Source: Agriotes lineatus
Lineage: Eukaryota; Arthropoda; Insecta; Coleoptera; Elateridae
Direction of reading: 5' to 3'
NCBI GenBank assembly: GCA_940337035.1
Contig: CALNHX010001055.1
Coordinates: 62,001 to 126,000, forward strand
Length of the DNA stretch: 64,000 bases
Shown: positions 1 through 12,482 of the stretch, piece after piece
Layout: every line of letters begins with the position of its first letter
Numbering within the stretch: position 1 is the first letter of the stretch
Program-made: the position numbers and the translations under genes
The notes under the pieces: model-generated
The model's database searches: none
What the model was told of the DNA's origin: nothing
The model's input: the letters and a program-made list of their open reading frames with translations, nothing else

Positions 1-361
1 GTACACAAAATGAGAAAACGAAATGCCAATTTGAACTGAACGGAATACGGAATGTTGTATTGACTCACTTGACTGCTATATGCTGGTTGGCGAATGTCGA
101 CGGGTCGCGCCGTGTGCGCACGTGTATGATACGTGAATGGCACTAATGGCAGTGGTATTTCGTAGATTAATTATTAGATAGTACACCTACAGACTTCAAA
201 TTCAAGTATTGTTTTATACTATCTATTATGTACTTTATGTGCTATTAAACTTTAAAACATCACTATCATTTTCCGAAAGTCTATTAACGTAACTACTGTA
301 ATAATTTGAAAAAATATTTTATTTCCTTATATCCCACTGTGCCACTCAAACTCATAAATTG

Positions 362-542
362 TTTTTTAGGATACTGCATTGCTAACTAGCGTCTACATAG
401 TTACAAACGAGTCCGGTAGATAAAATTTACCGGCCTAGACCAGTAGTAATAGAACTACTACTGGTCTAGGCCGGTAAATTTTATCTACCGGACTCGTTTG
501 TAACAATGTAAACGCTAGTTACCAATGCAGTATCCTAAAAAA
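362..542. repeat. Near-perfect 181-bp palindrome (hairpin)
   Basis: The two arms, 362-448 and 456-542, are reverse complements with about three mismatches and are separated by a loop of only 7 nt. The outer arm sequence starts TTTTTTAGGATACTGCATTG. No coding capacity is visible. It is probably a foldback element or hairpin MITE; no target duplication was resolved. Confidence 0.9.
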
Positions 543-1090
543 TCTTATACGATACACGACCGGTAGAATTCTTATGGCCTTGCCAAACATACAGGTCTCG
601 CCCTACGGTTCGACCTGTAAAGTATTGGCGCGGCCATAAAAATGTTACTACCGGTCTAATAACGTAAACAGCTATTACTGACCGTCCTACAAACCCAAAC
701 AATAGATGCCAACGCAGATAAGGGCTTACGGCGCGACGGCGAGTGCTCTCATCGTAAATTGGCACGCACTTCATCTTCCTTCCGCTTGTTGTTATTTCGC
801 TCGTTTTCCCTTGCTTGCATTTACGGAATGTAAAATAATCGGATGATATTCCGATTTTATAAACATTCCGAAATGGAACATTCCGATTATTGAAATCATC
901 CGATTATGCCCATCACTAGAAAGAATGCTACACTTGCTAAGCGAGACTTCGTATTCGCTGGGGAGTGGGGATTAAACTTGCGCAGTAAAATAGGTTTCCC
1001 ACTATGCTCCTGTTTGTCACGCATTTTTGTCACCGGCCACATTTCGGCACGCTTACGCTCTAAGTTTGTTGATTTTTCCTAAAGTTATAT
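543..1090. other. No gene recognised
   Basis: Mixed-composition sequence. A short stretch at about 835-905 repeats the word ATTCCGAT several times in both orientations. The open frames here have no recognisable domain. Confidence 0.5.
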
Positions 1091-1093
1091 TGG

Positions 1094-1165
1094 TGCTTTG
1101 GCGGGCCGCGCAAAAAGTTGCAAAGGGCCGCATGCGGCCCGCGGGCCGCAAGTTGCCGACCCCTG
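1094..1165. mobile_element. Terminal fragment of a hAT-like element
   Basis: A GC-rich stretch ends in GTTGCCGACCCCTG, which reads inward from the right as CAGGGGTCGGCAAC, a typical hAT-superfamily terminal repeat. Subterminal CGGGCCGC/GCGGCCC words form local palindromes. It directly abuts the octamer CTCTAGAG at 1166-1173. No matching left terminus is visible upstream, so this is probably a truncated copy. Confidence 0.6.
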
Positions 1166-1173
1166 CTCTAGAG

Positions 1174-2167
1174 CAGTGATTCCCAAAGTGGGCGATACCG
1201 CCCCTTGGGGGGCGCTGGAACGATCCAGGGGGGCGATAGCAGCTTCGGGTGCATTTGGGGGGCGGTGAATTAAAATAAGGGGGCGGTGAAAGCTTAACGA
1301 AGGAAAAGAAGATAGAAGATTTAGAAAAACCATTCGTACATATTTCATCTATTGTTTAACATAGTGTAACATTATTTTCCAAATAAACACACAAAATGCA
1401 AGTTACAGATTTATTTATTCCATGAAGACTATTTACCATTATTAAGTGTTCTTATTCTTCTTCATACCATTTGTTACTTTATTTATTCAGTCGGTTTATT
1501 CTCCGTTTCTTTAATTTTACTTTATCACACCCTTTAGTACACCATCCAGAAAGTAAATACATACCATTATAATAAAGCGCTTTTATTATTCAAATTTGCT
1601 TTTATTCAAAATACAGGTTACAAATTCAGAAAAGATTTGTTAATTTTAAAAATATCATTTTCTCTAGCAATAATAATTTATACAAAATTTCTATATGGTA
1701 TATTTTATTATAACATTTCATAATTGACTTTTTCAGATAATCATTTGAGTTTGGCTTTCACTTTAGTTATTCCAATTTTGTCAGTTAATACAAATTAAAA
1801 TCTAAGCTCTGATGTTACCCATCAACTATCCCAACAAATCAAAATATATGCTCGAACCTTTTTAATAAACTATTCACAATTTAACAGTAAATGTATCTAA
1901 TGTATCATTCATTAAATAATTCTCAAATATTTATGTTGTACTGTTAATGTATAAATCCTTCCTTGTACGTTTTAATTGCGTATTAATTTATTCTTTCAAA
2001 ATAATTTCCTACCTAGAAATACCCTTATAGATAATTATCAGTCTCAATAGGCTACCACTACAATATCTTTCTGTTTGTTCGCTTGAAGAATGTAGGTTTC
2101 CAGGGGGCGCTGAGTAATTTTTCTTCTGAAAAGGGGGCGGTAAGCCAAATAAGTTTGGGAACCACTG
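1174..2167. mobile_element. Non-autonomous hAT element with 8-bp TSD
   Basis: The element starts CAGTGATTCCCAAA and ends TTTGGGAACCACTG, which are imperfect terminal inverted repeats. It is flanked on both sides by the octamer CTCTAGAG (1166-1173 and 2168-2175). The octamer has T at position 2 and A at position 7, as hAT transposases prefer. The interior is AT-rich with no transposase reading frame. At 994 bp it is a MITE-like, non-autonomous copy. Confidence 0.88.
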
Positions 2168-2175
2168 CTCTAGAG

Positions 2176-2929
2176 CCTCATCAGTTTATAAAATTTCGAG
2201 TAGTTTTTCTTCGACGTCTTTTTCTCTATGAATGTTCTCACCGACTTTATTTCCTGAGCGATTGTGATGAATTGACAGTTCAGAAGAACAGGAATGAGTC
2301 TCCGACCATCAACTCAGCGAAGAAATGTGTGGGTGCATACATGTTTATCATCACACACTAGTGAGAGAAAAAATGACAACTCACGGAGAAGTAATTATTA
2401 TAGGTTTATTACCATAAGTACTACTTCAAGACTTGTTTCTAATATCTAAATTTCATTAATAACACATCAAATGTCATGTCAGCGTTAAAAAATTTAGAAA
2501 AAATAGGCTCTAAAGAGACAAATTTTGCTAGTTTTCAAGGTCCGTTTCAATAAGACTTTCAGAGAATCCGCGGCAAACATGCAGGTTTTTGATTGACAAA
2601 GTTACACCAGGTCGATTTATGGTTATAACTAATTAAGGTCACGTCCTACCTCTACAAAGTCACTTCCATGTCTCACGGCGAGGTCCCGGAGCAGCACCAG
2701 AGAAAATCGCTGCTTTCGCTCCGAACAGGAAGCTCCGATCTTCAGATTCGCTGCAAGTCCCGGCGAACCGCCTTACCAACGCTCGGCTCTTACACGGTAG
2801 CCCTAGAGATTGGTAAATTTCCTTCGGAAGATCACCTGCACCAGGGCTGATATTTAGTAATATTAGTTTGACAACAAATATAAGGCACGAGGTCATTAAG
2901 TGTTGCCATATTTAGTTCCAGAACCGGCC
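2176..2929. other. No gene recognised; GC-richer block at 2640-2850
   Basis: Open frames on both strands around 2660-2896 overlap one another and show no recognisable domain. The GC-richer block may be part of a repeat whose other copies lie outside the window. Confidence 0.4.
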
Positions 2930-3170
2930 ACTTCGAAGAACTACAGAGCATAGCGTCAGGCGGCAACCGCACCACAGACTACCAGAAATATATGAAGTAT
3001 CGTGGGTTGCAGCACCGTCCAGGACAAGTTTCGCCGCATCCCTCCCGAAAGCATTTTATTTTCTTGTTTAATATTTTACATACATAATATAAGTAAATTT
3101 AATTTAAGAAAACTTGACTTGTAATTTATAGAGCAATAAATACCTTTTATTTAATGTGCACTTTGCATAT

Positions 3171-3567
3171 ACCGGGTGTCCATTCTCAAAGTCGAACATA
3201 GGCAACTAACATTAGTGCATTCACTCGTTCTTCATTGAAATAATTCATTTTTCGGTAGATAATTTTAACAGACATTGACAGAAAATATCTGATTTACACC
3301 AGTTAACTACCAATTTTTTTTTGAATAATGCTACCGAACTTGAACAGCAAGGCATGGCATATTTAAAAATTCCGAAGTTTTAAATTAGTATTTTAAAATA
3401 AAAATCGCAGCTTGAATACTATTATTGGTATCATTTAATGCGTAATAATTTTATCTTTCCATTGATACCATTACCTTCCATTAAGTTGAATTGGCGAGCA
3501 GGAATCGGCAAAAACGTTCAATACAATGTTAATCGCCTATGTACGACTTTGAGAACGGACACCCGGT
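3171..3567. mobile_element. TA-flanked MITE (Tc1/mariner-like)
   Basis: Terminal inverted repeats of about 43 bp with few mismatches begin ACCGGGTGTCC and end GGACACCCGGT. The element lies between TATA-type flanks (TATACCGGG and CCGGTATA). The uninterrupted sister sequence near 6180 reads CTATATACTTGAG, so a TA (or ATA) target was duplicated. The interior is AT-rich with no coding frame. Superfamily assignment rests on the TA target only. Confidence 0.8.
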
Positions 3568-3936
3568 ATACTTGAGTTATAAATCGGACTTTGGCATTAT
3601 AACTTTCCCTACTGCTAAATTAGCGAATTGTGTAAAAATTATACAGTCCAGAATGTGCATTACTTTTGAGAACATTCTACATTGCGATATTTACTTAATA
3701 CAGTGAGCGTCAAAAAGCATTGGTCGATTTTAATTTGTAATAAAACACTATTTGCTTCAAAGAACTACAGAGCGTAGCGTCAGGCGGCAACCTCACCACA
3801 GGCTACCAGAAATATATGAAGTATCGTAGGTTGCAGCACCGTCCAGGACAAGTTTCGCCGCATCACTCCCGAAAAAATTTTATTTTCTTGTTTAATATTG
3901 TACATACATAATATAAGTAAATTTAATTTAAGAAAA

Positions 3937-6119
3937 TGTTACGGTATTAATTCATCAGATCGACATAGGTCGTATTGATTGTCCACAATCGGGTACAAAC
4001 TACAGGGTTCGCCGGCTTTCCCTAGAAATCACAGATCTTAATGTGTCGGAGCAGATTTTGTTGCTCCGGTTACTCGCACTTAGCGCAGTCGGGAAGGGGT
4101 AGTTCGAAGACTTAAATGGAAAACCTACGGGGTACTTACCCTAAAGCTTGCTTAACAGAAAAAGAAATGCCTGAGCGCCACTTGGTTCTGATTAGGGGTG
4201 GCTAACGTGTCTAGAACCAAGAACAATACACGTAGCCTATGTAGAAGTCCTCCAGGTACGTTGCTGAACACCTCAGCCTGTTGTTTACCAAGCCTCCTCC
4301 GAGTAGCCGGGTGACCTTGTCGTTAAATCACTTACCTTCAAGGCCACCGTCACTAAAGAATAACAAAAGAACACTGACTGGCCCAAATCTCGGGGCTCGC
4401 TTAATCAAAAGAGCATGCTTTAATTTCACAAAATTAATTACACTTGGCCTTTGCCATACTGGATTAGTTACTGACCCAGAAGGGGTTTCAAAATTCATAA
4501 AAAGAATGAACTGACTTTAACAAGTTTATTATTTGAAGGAACAAATGACAGTTTACAGAAATCGGTACATTAAAACAAACACCCGGAGGTGAGTTTAAAT
4601 TTAGTAATACGATATCCTACGTGAATATGAAAGGGGGCCCCACAAAAACCAAAATATATCTTAATGGCTAGTTACAAAGACACAAAAAAAAACACAACAT
4701 TATCCAAGACAAGCGACATAAAATGGACGCCAGGAGTAAAGCCCCTGGTAAACATTAACTGAGACAGATCATTAGTCCTAGCGGACGTACGCAACGTTTA
4801 TAAGCACTGACGCACAATAAAATATAAAATCGCACCTTAAGTTAGGCACCAGAATTATTTAATTGGTACAATACAAGGCGCCTACCTGAGTTGAAGCATG
4901 CAGTCTTAAATGCAGGTGTACTCGTCCTCGTGGATGCTTGGCAGGGCGTTGCAGAAGTACAGAAAGGCCCGGAGCCGGGCCTGATGGTTGCTTAGCGCTG
5001 AGCTGGGAAGAACCGGAGCGATAGAGTTGGTTTATTCCAGGCTTCGGAGTAGCACGACGTAATCGGAATTTGCAAAGAATGCAACCAGGGCACTACAACA
5101 ATGACACGCGGTGGGCCTTCCGTCGATTTCGATAAACTCAGCGTCGGTAATTCAAAAATGCAGTACGCAAAAGGTTTTTCTCCACAAAGGTACGGGAAAC
5201 CGTTAATCACAAGCTTAAAGATGTCGTCTCTAATTGGATCTGCAAATGGTGCAACTATCTTCCCCTGGGAAGTACAACAACTTAAGGAGACGACTCGGCT
5301 ATTTGCCAACACTGAATTATCGATAACTCAATTGCCCACCGCGCGCGTTCTTTCAAACACCCAACAAGGGTAAAATAGTCGTGCCAAAGGTCTAAGCTGA
5401 ACTCCAAATCAAAATTTAATTACGTGATGATCACAAAGTTCGCAAAACTTGAACACGAAACTACACTGCGTTCACGGAACGCATCCCGGACCGCAAGCAC
5501 GCGGCCCGGGAGCGACAAAAACTTGCACGTTAGTTGTGGTTCACAGCTCGATGCCAATTAATTCAGAAACGCGCTGGTAAAACGATGGTCACCCCCGCGC
5601 AGAATGATCTCATTCCTTCAGAACAAAGAACCTGCCAGCCTTGCAAAAGAAACAAGGAACAATTAACACGAACAATTCTAGAACCTTCGACAGCCAAATC
5701 AGCGCTTTCAGCGAGCGAGGAGCGCAATTCAAGAAGCTAAGAAAAGGTATTATTTTACAATCTAATTTCCAGGAAAGAAACTTCACGTCGGCCTTGTGCA
5801 GGCGATCGGTTCCTGCATTAAAGAATGAATTCACGGACCCAATTCGGCAAATGCAACATAAACGGTGATATTTATAATATAGTTTCGAGGAAAGAAACCT
5901 TACTATGGCCTTGCGCCCGCGTTAAAGAATTGGTTACTTAAGAAAACAAATACGAAGCGCAAGCATTTCAATGCCCGCCGGAATAAATTCGAATGTAACT
6001 AGTACAGGGCCGAATCCAGTGAAAATTCGGGCAGAACATTTTTAATTAATTTCGTTAATGACAACCTATAGTTGGACTGATAGCAAAAATGGCTGAACGA
6101 GGTCGAAAATGATCTAACA
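3937..6119. mobile_element. 2.18-kb solo-LTR-like insertion
   Basis: The insert starts TGTTACGG and ends GATCTAACA, giving TGTTA...TAACA termini, and sits between AAAA on both sides. The uninterrupted sister copy near 3109 carries a single AAAA there. TG...CA ends with a 4-bp duplication and no transposase or pol coding frame fit a solo long terminal repeat. It is GC-richer than its surroundings and contains an internal imperfect duplication (about 5765 and 5883, both around GGAAAGAAAC). Open frames at 4281-4514 and 5101-5373 resemble nothing I know. An unclassified DNA element is the alternative. Confidence 0.6.
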
Positions 6120-6376
6120 AAAACTTGACTTGTAATTTATAGAGCAATTAATACCTTTTATTTAATATGCACTTTGTCTATATACTTGAGTTATAAATCG
6201 GACCTTGGCATTCTAACTTTTCCTACGGCTAGATTAGCTAATTGTGTAAAATTTATAAACTCCAGAATGTGCATGCATTACTTTTTGAGAACATTCTACA
6301 TTGCGATATTTACTTAATACAGTGGCGTCAAAAAGAATTGGTCGATTTTAACTTGTAATAACAAGTTGTTTGCTTA

Positions 6377-9229
6377 AATTACACAGTTAATGAAAAGTGG
6401 TTCTTAAAGTCTAATAATAGGAGATTTATTTATGAAAAATTGTTTTACTTAAATGACCCCTGTTCTACCCCTTGTTGAATGCATTTTTACTAAACGGCGG
6501 ACGAAATCCCTAATCACACGTTGCAGCGTACCCTGTGATAGAGCTTCAATTTTTTTCGAATAAACCTTTTCAGCCAGATTTCTTGGCTTTCTTGTAAATG
6601 CTCTGATCTTCCAGTAACCCCAAAGAATTCAGTTAGAAGCGGTGCTGTCCGGAGATATCGAGGGCCAAGTACTAATATTTATAAAATGTATCACACAAAA
6701 TACGCATTGCTGCAAACTCCAATGATCCATTTTACAAACTGTCGAACGTTGAAACAAAACTCCAAAACCTCTCATTTATGAAGAAACTATAATCTCTTCT
6801 ACAAGTGAAGTGTAGGGTTTTATTACTTATTGAAACTCATCAATGCTTTTTGAAGCTCACTGTATAGATAAAGTTACAATCTTCATGCGAAAATGTGTGA
6901 TATTTATTTTGTATTTGAAGGATGCTCATGTTAACAACTTAATTGTTAAATAAATACTTGCTTCTTAGCACGACATATATTTCTCAAAATGAATTTGAAA
7001 TTGAAAAGTAGTAATGACGAAAGCGACCAGCTCGAGTAGTTTCAAAAGTTTACATGCGGCGAACTATGCTGGTGATGCAAGTGGCTTGGAATTCTTGCCT
7101 GTATTTTAAAATTATAGTTTATAAATATAATAGTTTAAAAAAAATTAGTACTGTTGGTCAATAAACTCAAATCTTCAATATGAAAAAAAAAGAATTCTAG
7201 AATTCGTAAACGAAGTGGAGAAAGAGTGGTTCTTGTACTTTAAGTATATAGATATATTGTATAATATACTATTACAAAAACATGTGATGCCAAAATTATG
7301 CACTGTGCAGTCCATGTTGGAGGTAGAAATTGTTCTTAGCAGCAAATGTCCCTCTCCCGGCAGTATCTGCTGTTACACAATCTGTTTTTAATGACAAAAC
7401 AAAGCAGCAAACTTTTCCAACTGCTGAAATGTTTCTGTGAACATTTTAGAATGACATATCTATTGCTTTAAATACAATATTTACAACAGGGTACGTCGCC
7501 CAAGTTTTCCATGCAGTTTGTTTGTCCTTAGAAGAAGAAACTATCAACTAGCTGTATAAACACCCCTATATCCAAAAAACTCCTGCCTTTTTTCTCTAAT
7601 ACAAGCTATCCAGTCAAATGCCATAACCAAAACATCTGTGTAAGAGAATTTGATTAAGTTAGAATTTGCTTCATTTTCAGCCTTTGCATGCTATATTATC
7701 TTACTATCCAATCCCTCCATCACGTTGCATAATATTCCATAGGGTAAGCTGCACGAGAAATATGAAGAACAAATCTTGTCTCCAATATTTATCTTTACAT
7801 TTCATTACCATCACGCTTTTACAATCCCACAAATTATGGTTTCTTTCACATGATGGTTTTAATCCATTTCTTGAGGTATATTATCCATCTTTCTCGGCTA
7901 TTTTCCTCCATGGCACTTTATTTATAATTGGTTTCCCCTGATGTAGCCAAGCTATTTCACTGTTTGTACTGAACGCCACCACTTTTCGATTAATAATACT
8001 GAGCGATTTCTTAAAGGTGGAAGGAGAAAATCATCCGTAGGTGTGTTGTGGATACTGCTACCGCGGCGCCTTTTCTTGGGCTGTTTCGGGTGTAATTTAC
8101 CTTAAGTGATTTCCTACAGATAAAATCTTTTACATTTAAATACAGGAAAGAACGCATGCAACAACCATAAAATCCAAGTAAACACAATAACTAAAATTCA
8201 ATATATTAACGTCAGACACAAAATTATTATGAACAATAAAATAATCTGATTTAATTACTTAAATTTTAAGTTCTACATGACGTCATGGTGTTTTAAAAAC
8301 TGTTAAATATGCTCATTCGGTAATCTTAATTTAACTATTTTCAGGTTTATGAATTTGTGAAATGATACTGTTTTGTCGTTATCTGAACACTATAAGGGTT
8401 TTTTAAGCGTGCGTCACTTAATTTGCTTCCGCGACACTATTTCACTTAGCGAAAATAATGGGTGTCTACATTAATATAAATTTTACACAGTATCTTCTAA
8501 GATTCTTGCTGTGGATTTAGGTATTCGATGTCCCTCCGGAATAGCAATTTTGACGTGTCGCTGCAGTGATGCAGAAAAATCCGAGAGAAAATCAATAACA
8601 CGGAATGTAAGCGATGGTTGCTGCAGTGCGAGAACTTGGTCTTCGTGTCTGGTCCCTTGTGCAGGAAAATTCCGGGGTTTCGATATAACGAGACGAAAAT
8701 CCGGTAAACAGTTCTGGTTAAATGACTCAAATCGATCCGGTTCTGTAAATTAGATCCCGCAGAGCGGATTAAGAAGATATCTTCGAAAATTTGATCCGTC
8801 GTGGTCAAAACACGCAAGAACGTTACGCGGCTTGCTTCAATGCAACAACTATTTGGAAGAAAAGTGTGCAAAGTTCCTCTAAAAAATCTGAAAATGTTGT
8901 GGCGGGGAAACAATTAGAGGTTTGCGAATATTGGCTTAAAATGGAGCCTGCGATTAATCCGAAAATGTGGTTGATTGAGGTGACATGACTTTTATGAGGT
9001 TTTCAATGGCTTAACGAACGTTTTGATTGACATCTCGAAATTATCAGCTCAATAATTGTTACTGCCTTTTTGACTGATTTATGAGGGAACAGTTGGTCGT
9101 TTGGAACGGAATGAACTCCAGCTGCAAGCTGCCCACCTGTGTGCTTGTCTTGTTTGAGTAATTTATGAGAAAGATATTGTTTGAACACGTGTAACGGAAC
9201 ATATCGTGCAAAAGTTGAAATTCATCTAA
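6377..9229. other. No gene recognised
   Basis: AT-rich sequence. A somewhat GC-richer patch at 8500-8990 has overlapping open frames on both strands (the longest is 138 codons on the minus strand), but none shows a recognisable domain. It may be a worn transposase region. Confidence 0.45.
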
Positions 9230-10400
9230 CATCATCTTCAGTTTTATTGCTACCTGTATTGGTTTTAATATTTTCCTTCAGAATTTCTGCAAATGATTGT
9301 CTGAAATTTTCGACAATGCTGTAGCTTCCATTCTGTATATTACAAGTGGGCAAATTAGTGTCTTATATATTCGAATTTTGGTTATTTTTATACACTTTTA
9401 CTTTAAAATTACCATTTCCCGTCTGTATTCTTTCTTTTACTCATTCGTCTTTGTCATAATTCTTGTTCCAAGATAAGTAAATATATTTACACTTTCAAAC
9501 AATTTTTTTTTACTTTCATTTTCATTTCACACCTCACATAATAACAAGAAATCAATAAAAAACCAATTAGGGTAGGCTGTGATATGTGTTATACGTTTGG
9601 CAGTACTGAAGTGTATTGTTAGTCTATGTTAAATTCGAGATTTGCAGGTTAAGTTTTACGTAAGTCTGTGTCAAACAACAAACAAAACCTAACCTTTAAT
9701 CTCGAATTTGACATAGACTGACAATACACTTCAGTACTGCCAAACGTATAACACATATCACAGCCTACCCTAATTGGTTTTTTTTATTGATCTCTTGTTA
9801 CTTTGTTTCTCTTTGGTGCATATGCAAGCCTTATTTTTTCTTTCATTGTTGACCTGGATTAGTTTTTTAATTCTTCTTTTATTTTGGTTAATGATGATAA
9901 AATCATGCAAGCCCGAGGAAGTATAGCCGCTTCTACGGGCTTTACAGATACATTTTCCGGGGTGTATCATTTCCAATTAATGAGATTAATCTATCTCACT
10001 GTTGGTCTTCCTCTTGGTTGAGTTTCTCTAGCGTTTCATTCAGTTACATTTCTTATGGTTTTTTCTATTGCCTTCGACATACATGTGTCCCAACCAACTG
10101 AGTCTTTGCGCTTTTATAAACTTTACTATATCTTGTTGAATTCCACTAAATGCTTGTCCTCTTTCGAAATTCTCCTTCTGGTGTCCTATAAGGACCTAAT
10201 ATTTTTCGTAAGATTTTACATTCCACTCTTCACAACTTTTCTTGGCCTACTTCTGTGAAACAAATAACTTCTGCAGCTTATGTAATTACGGGTCGTATTA
10301 AGCCTTATTCTCAACTTTACACCCACCTTGTTTTGAAACACTACAGTTTGCATATTTTTTATTTCTACGGCAGTTTCTGTGTGTTTCAAGGTCATACAGA
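9230..10400 (-). pseudogene. 3' end of a LINE (endonuclease-reverse transcriptase), degraded
   Basis: Read on the minus strand, short conceptual stretches resemble the region after the reverse transcriptase of non-LTR retrotransposons. They are FTYLGTRIMTKTNE (about 9450), KIRIYKTLICPL (about 9370) and QPRGRPTV (about 10015). Stops and frameshifts separate them, and the body is interrupted by the palindrome at 9543-9800. The order agrees with a truncated minus-strand insertion. The clade cannot be settled. The match is to family patterns, not to a specific element. Confidence 0.55.
9543..9800. repeat. 258-bp inverted repeat with ~110-bp arms
   Basis: The left arm (about 9543-9655) and right arm (about 9686-9800) are near-perfect reverse complements. 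The outer parts read AACAAGAAATCAATAAAAAA and TTTATTGATCTCTTGTT; the inner parts contain GGCAGTACTGAAGTGTATTG and its complement. A loop of about 30 nt separates them. It lies inside the minus-strand LINE remnant, so it inserted after the LINE or formed by local inverted duplication. Confidence 0.88.
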
Positions 10401-11046
10401 TAACATTGAATAGTTTTTACTGTTTCAAAATTGTTAAGAAGACAAGTTACTGGGAGAGCTTTGTTCTATTTTCGGAGTTTCGTAGAAAACATATCCAATT
10501 TGAAGGCAGTTTTACATGTTACACTACCTGACGATGAACGCCAGACCCTCGACCTTCACGGTTTTTAGATTGTATTATAGGGGCAGGTGTCAAACCACAT
10601 CGATTATTCTAGTTTTTGTATTCATTGCTTGCTTCAAGAGATGTGAATTGAGATCTACTGTTTAGTAGTCCTTGAAACGCTTAGCATTTTGTCGACGAAT
10701 GGACTTATGAGGAGCTGCTCCATCATAAATGATACCATCAAAAGTATGAGAAACGTTGTCACTGTAAACGGTACTTTCTAGCTTCTCAGCAAGGTTAGCT
10801 TTGATTCCCGAACGTACCGTATTTGACTGTTTTGACACAAGGACGGTGGATATTTCTGAGATCATGCGTAAGACACGATGGAAATGGTCCACGAAATTCC
10901 CTGACAATTATTGAGATTGCGTTTTTTATCCTGGTCAGAGCATGGACACGTAAAAGTTGGAGTATCAAACTTGTGTCCCAAAACGTTTGTTACCTTGTTG
11001 ACACGATGGTATTATTAATATGTGCCAATTTCAGACCTGCACGATT
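10401..11046. other. No gene recognised
   Basis: A minus-strand frame at 10662-10907 (about 80 codons) overlaps a plus-strand one. Neither shows a domain I recognise. The minus frame might be a transposase relic, but nothing in it is diagnostic. Confidence 0.4.
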
Positions 11047-11556
11047 TATAACCCCCGTTCATTTGAAGTGGATCACTTGAAAAAGCTGGTTTCTACAATA
11101 TTTTTCCACCCTTTCTATAGCAAAATTTCGTTTTTATTATGGGTAGTAATCGAGCCAACTATTGTTTTAAAAATATTAAGTAGCCACGTGTAATTTTTAG
11201 GTCATATCATTTTTAAAAAGTACGCGATACGCCAACAATGCATAACTTGTAGTACAGTCTACTCGACGTAGTGGCATTGTTAAAGCATTAGTAATTAATA
11301 ATTGATAAATTTTTTACTAGACAACACACAAAACACACCAAAATCTTAAAGTTTCTTTACTTCAGGTTATGCATTGTTCACTTATCGCCTACTGATTAAA
11401 AGTGATAATTCTTAAAAATTACGTGTGGTTACTCGATTCTTTTAAAACAATAGTTAACTTCTTTCCTAGCAATAATACAGACTACATTTTGTTATGAAAA
11501 AGTCATCAAAACTATTAGTTTCCTTAATTGATTCACGTCAAATGAACGGCGGTATA
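11047..11556. mobile_element. ~510-bp foldback element with ~210-bp imperfect arms
   Basis: The left end ACCCCCGTTCATTTGAAGTG pairs with the right end CACGTCAAATGAACGGCGGT. Further in, AACTATTGTTTTAAAA pairs with TTTTAAAACAATAGTT, and CAACAATGCATAAC pairs with GTTATGCATTG. The arms extend about 210 bp with many mismatches, leaving a central region of about 100 bp. There is no coding capacity. A partial copy of the right arm occurs at about 53285-53400, so this is a repeat family. Confidence 0.8.
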
Positions 11557-12482
11557 TTAAGTAGACTAATTAAAATTGATTGTAGATAAGTGGGGCTGTT
11601 GATGTTGCTAGAAGTACGGCTTGGCACTTCTTCTTCGAAGTTTGTGAACTGTATAAACTATGGATCTTGCTTTATTTTAATTTATTTAACTTTTACAAAA
11701 CGTAATAAACTACATGTCAACGTAATATGGCCGAATATGCGACGACTTCCCTCTATCGATTCTCGAACTTGCCGACCAATTATAAAAAGGAGGTGGAGTT
11801 TAGTGATTGCGCGGAATTCAAGAAAAGATAATAAACGAGTACCTACACATACATATAAATTATGTTCCGTTTGAAAGAAAAATCGGAGAAATTATCAAAG
11901 AGCTCGTAAAGCTTATAAAGCAAAAATATGAAAAATATAATAATTATACATTTATTAACTTCTTTAGTATTAAAAGATTATAAAAAATGATAATTGAAGT
12001 ACTTAATACTTTACGTTATCACTTCTATACATACCACAAGTTGTTAATGCATTGATTAGCAATTTTATCAATGTAAGAATTCACGTGCTTACTGTATGTT
12101 AATTCATTAATGCTCATAAATAAATAAAAAATGGGAATACATTTCACTTTCTCAGGGGAATCCTTTAATTATTTAGAATTTTATGACGTCATTTTATCTG
12201 TTTAACTTCTTATGATTATCACAAATGTGAATCTATTTAACAATATGTAGTGGATGTTTAATTTTTCAGAATTCAGTTTAAAGGATAAACTTATTATAAC
12301 AAATCTTCTGAACTAATTTCTTCCATATCAAAAAGACCTGCAACAGACTCACTCCCCTTTTCAAACAAAACTACTGCGTGTATATGTTTACACAAGAAAG
12401 TTTTTATACCATACTCCGGACATCCATAGATATATCAATGAATACAAACATTACATTACTTGCAATACACACTTCTACAATT
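11557..12482. other. No gene recognised
   Basis: AT-rich intergenic sequence. An open frame at 11590-11874 has no recognisable feature. Confidence 0.45.

Larger units (their letters stand above)
2930..6376. repeat. Tandem duplication of a ~430-bp unit, each copy interrupted by an insertion
   Basis: Copy 1 (about 2930-3756) and copy 2 (about 3757-6376) share two blocks. One contains AACTACAGAGC followed by TCAGGCGGCAACC (2938 and 3762). The other contains ACTTGACTTGTAATTTATAG (3113 and 6123) and runs on to TTGGTCGATTTTAA (3720 and 6340). Removing the insert at 3171-3567 from copy 1 and the insert at 3937-6119 from copy 2 restores colinearity. The unit itself is unclassified. Confidence 0.75.

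Noticed and set aside
5101..5373. 90-codon frame inside the LTR-like insert
   Set aside because: There is an overlapping frame on the other strand, no domain and no recognisable composition. Probably chance in GC-richer sequence.
8497..8913. 138-codon minus-strand frame with plus-strand counterparts
   Set aside because: No domain on either strand and no clear start. Kept only as a note in the region entry.
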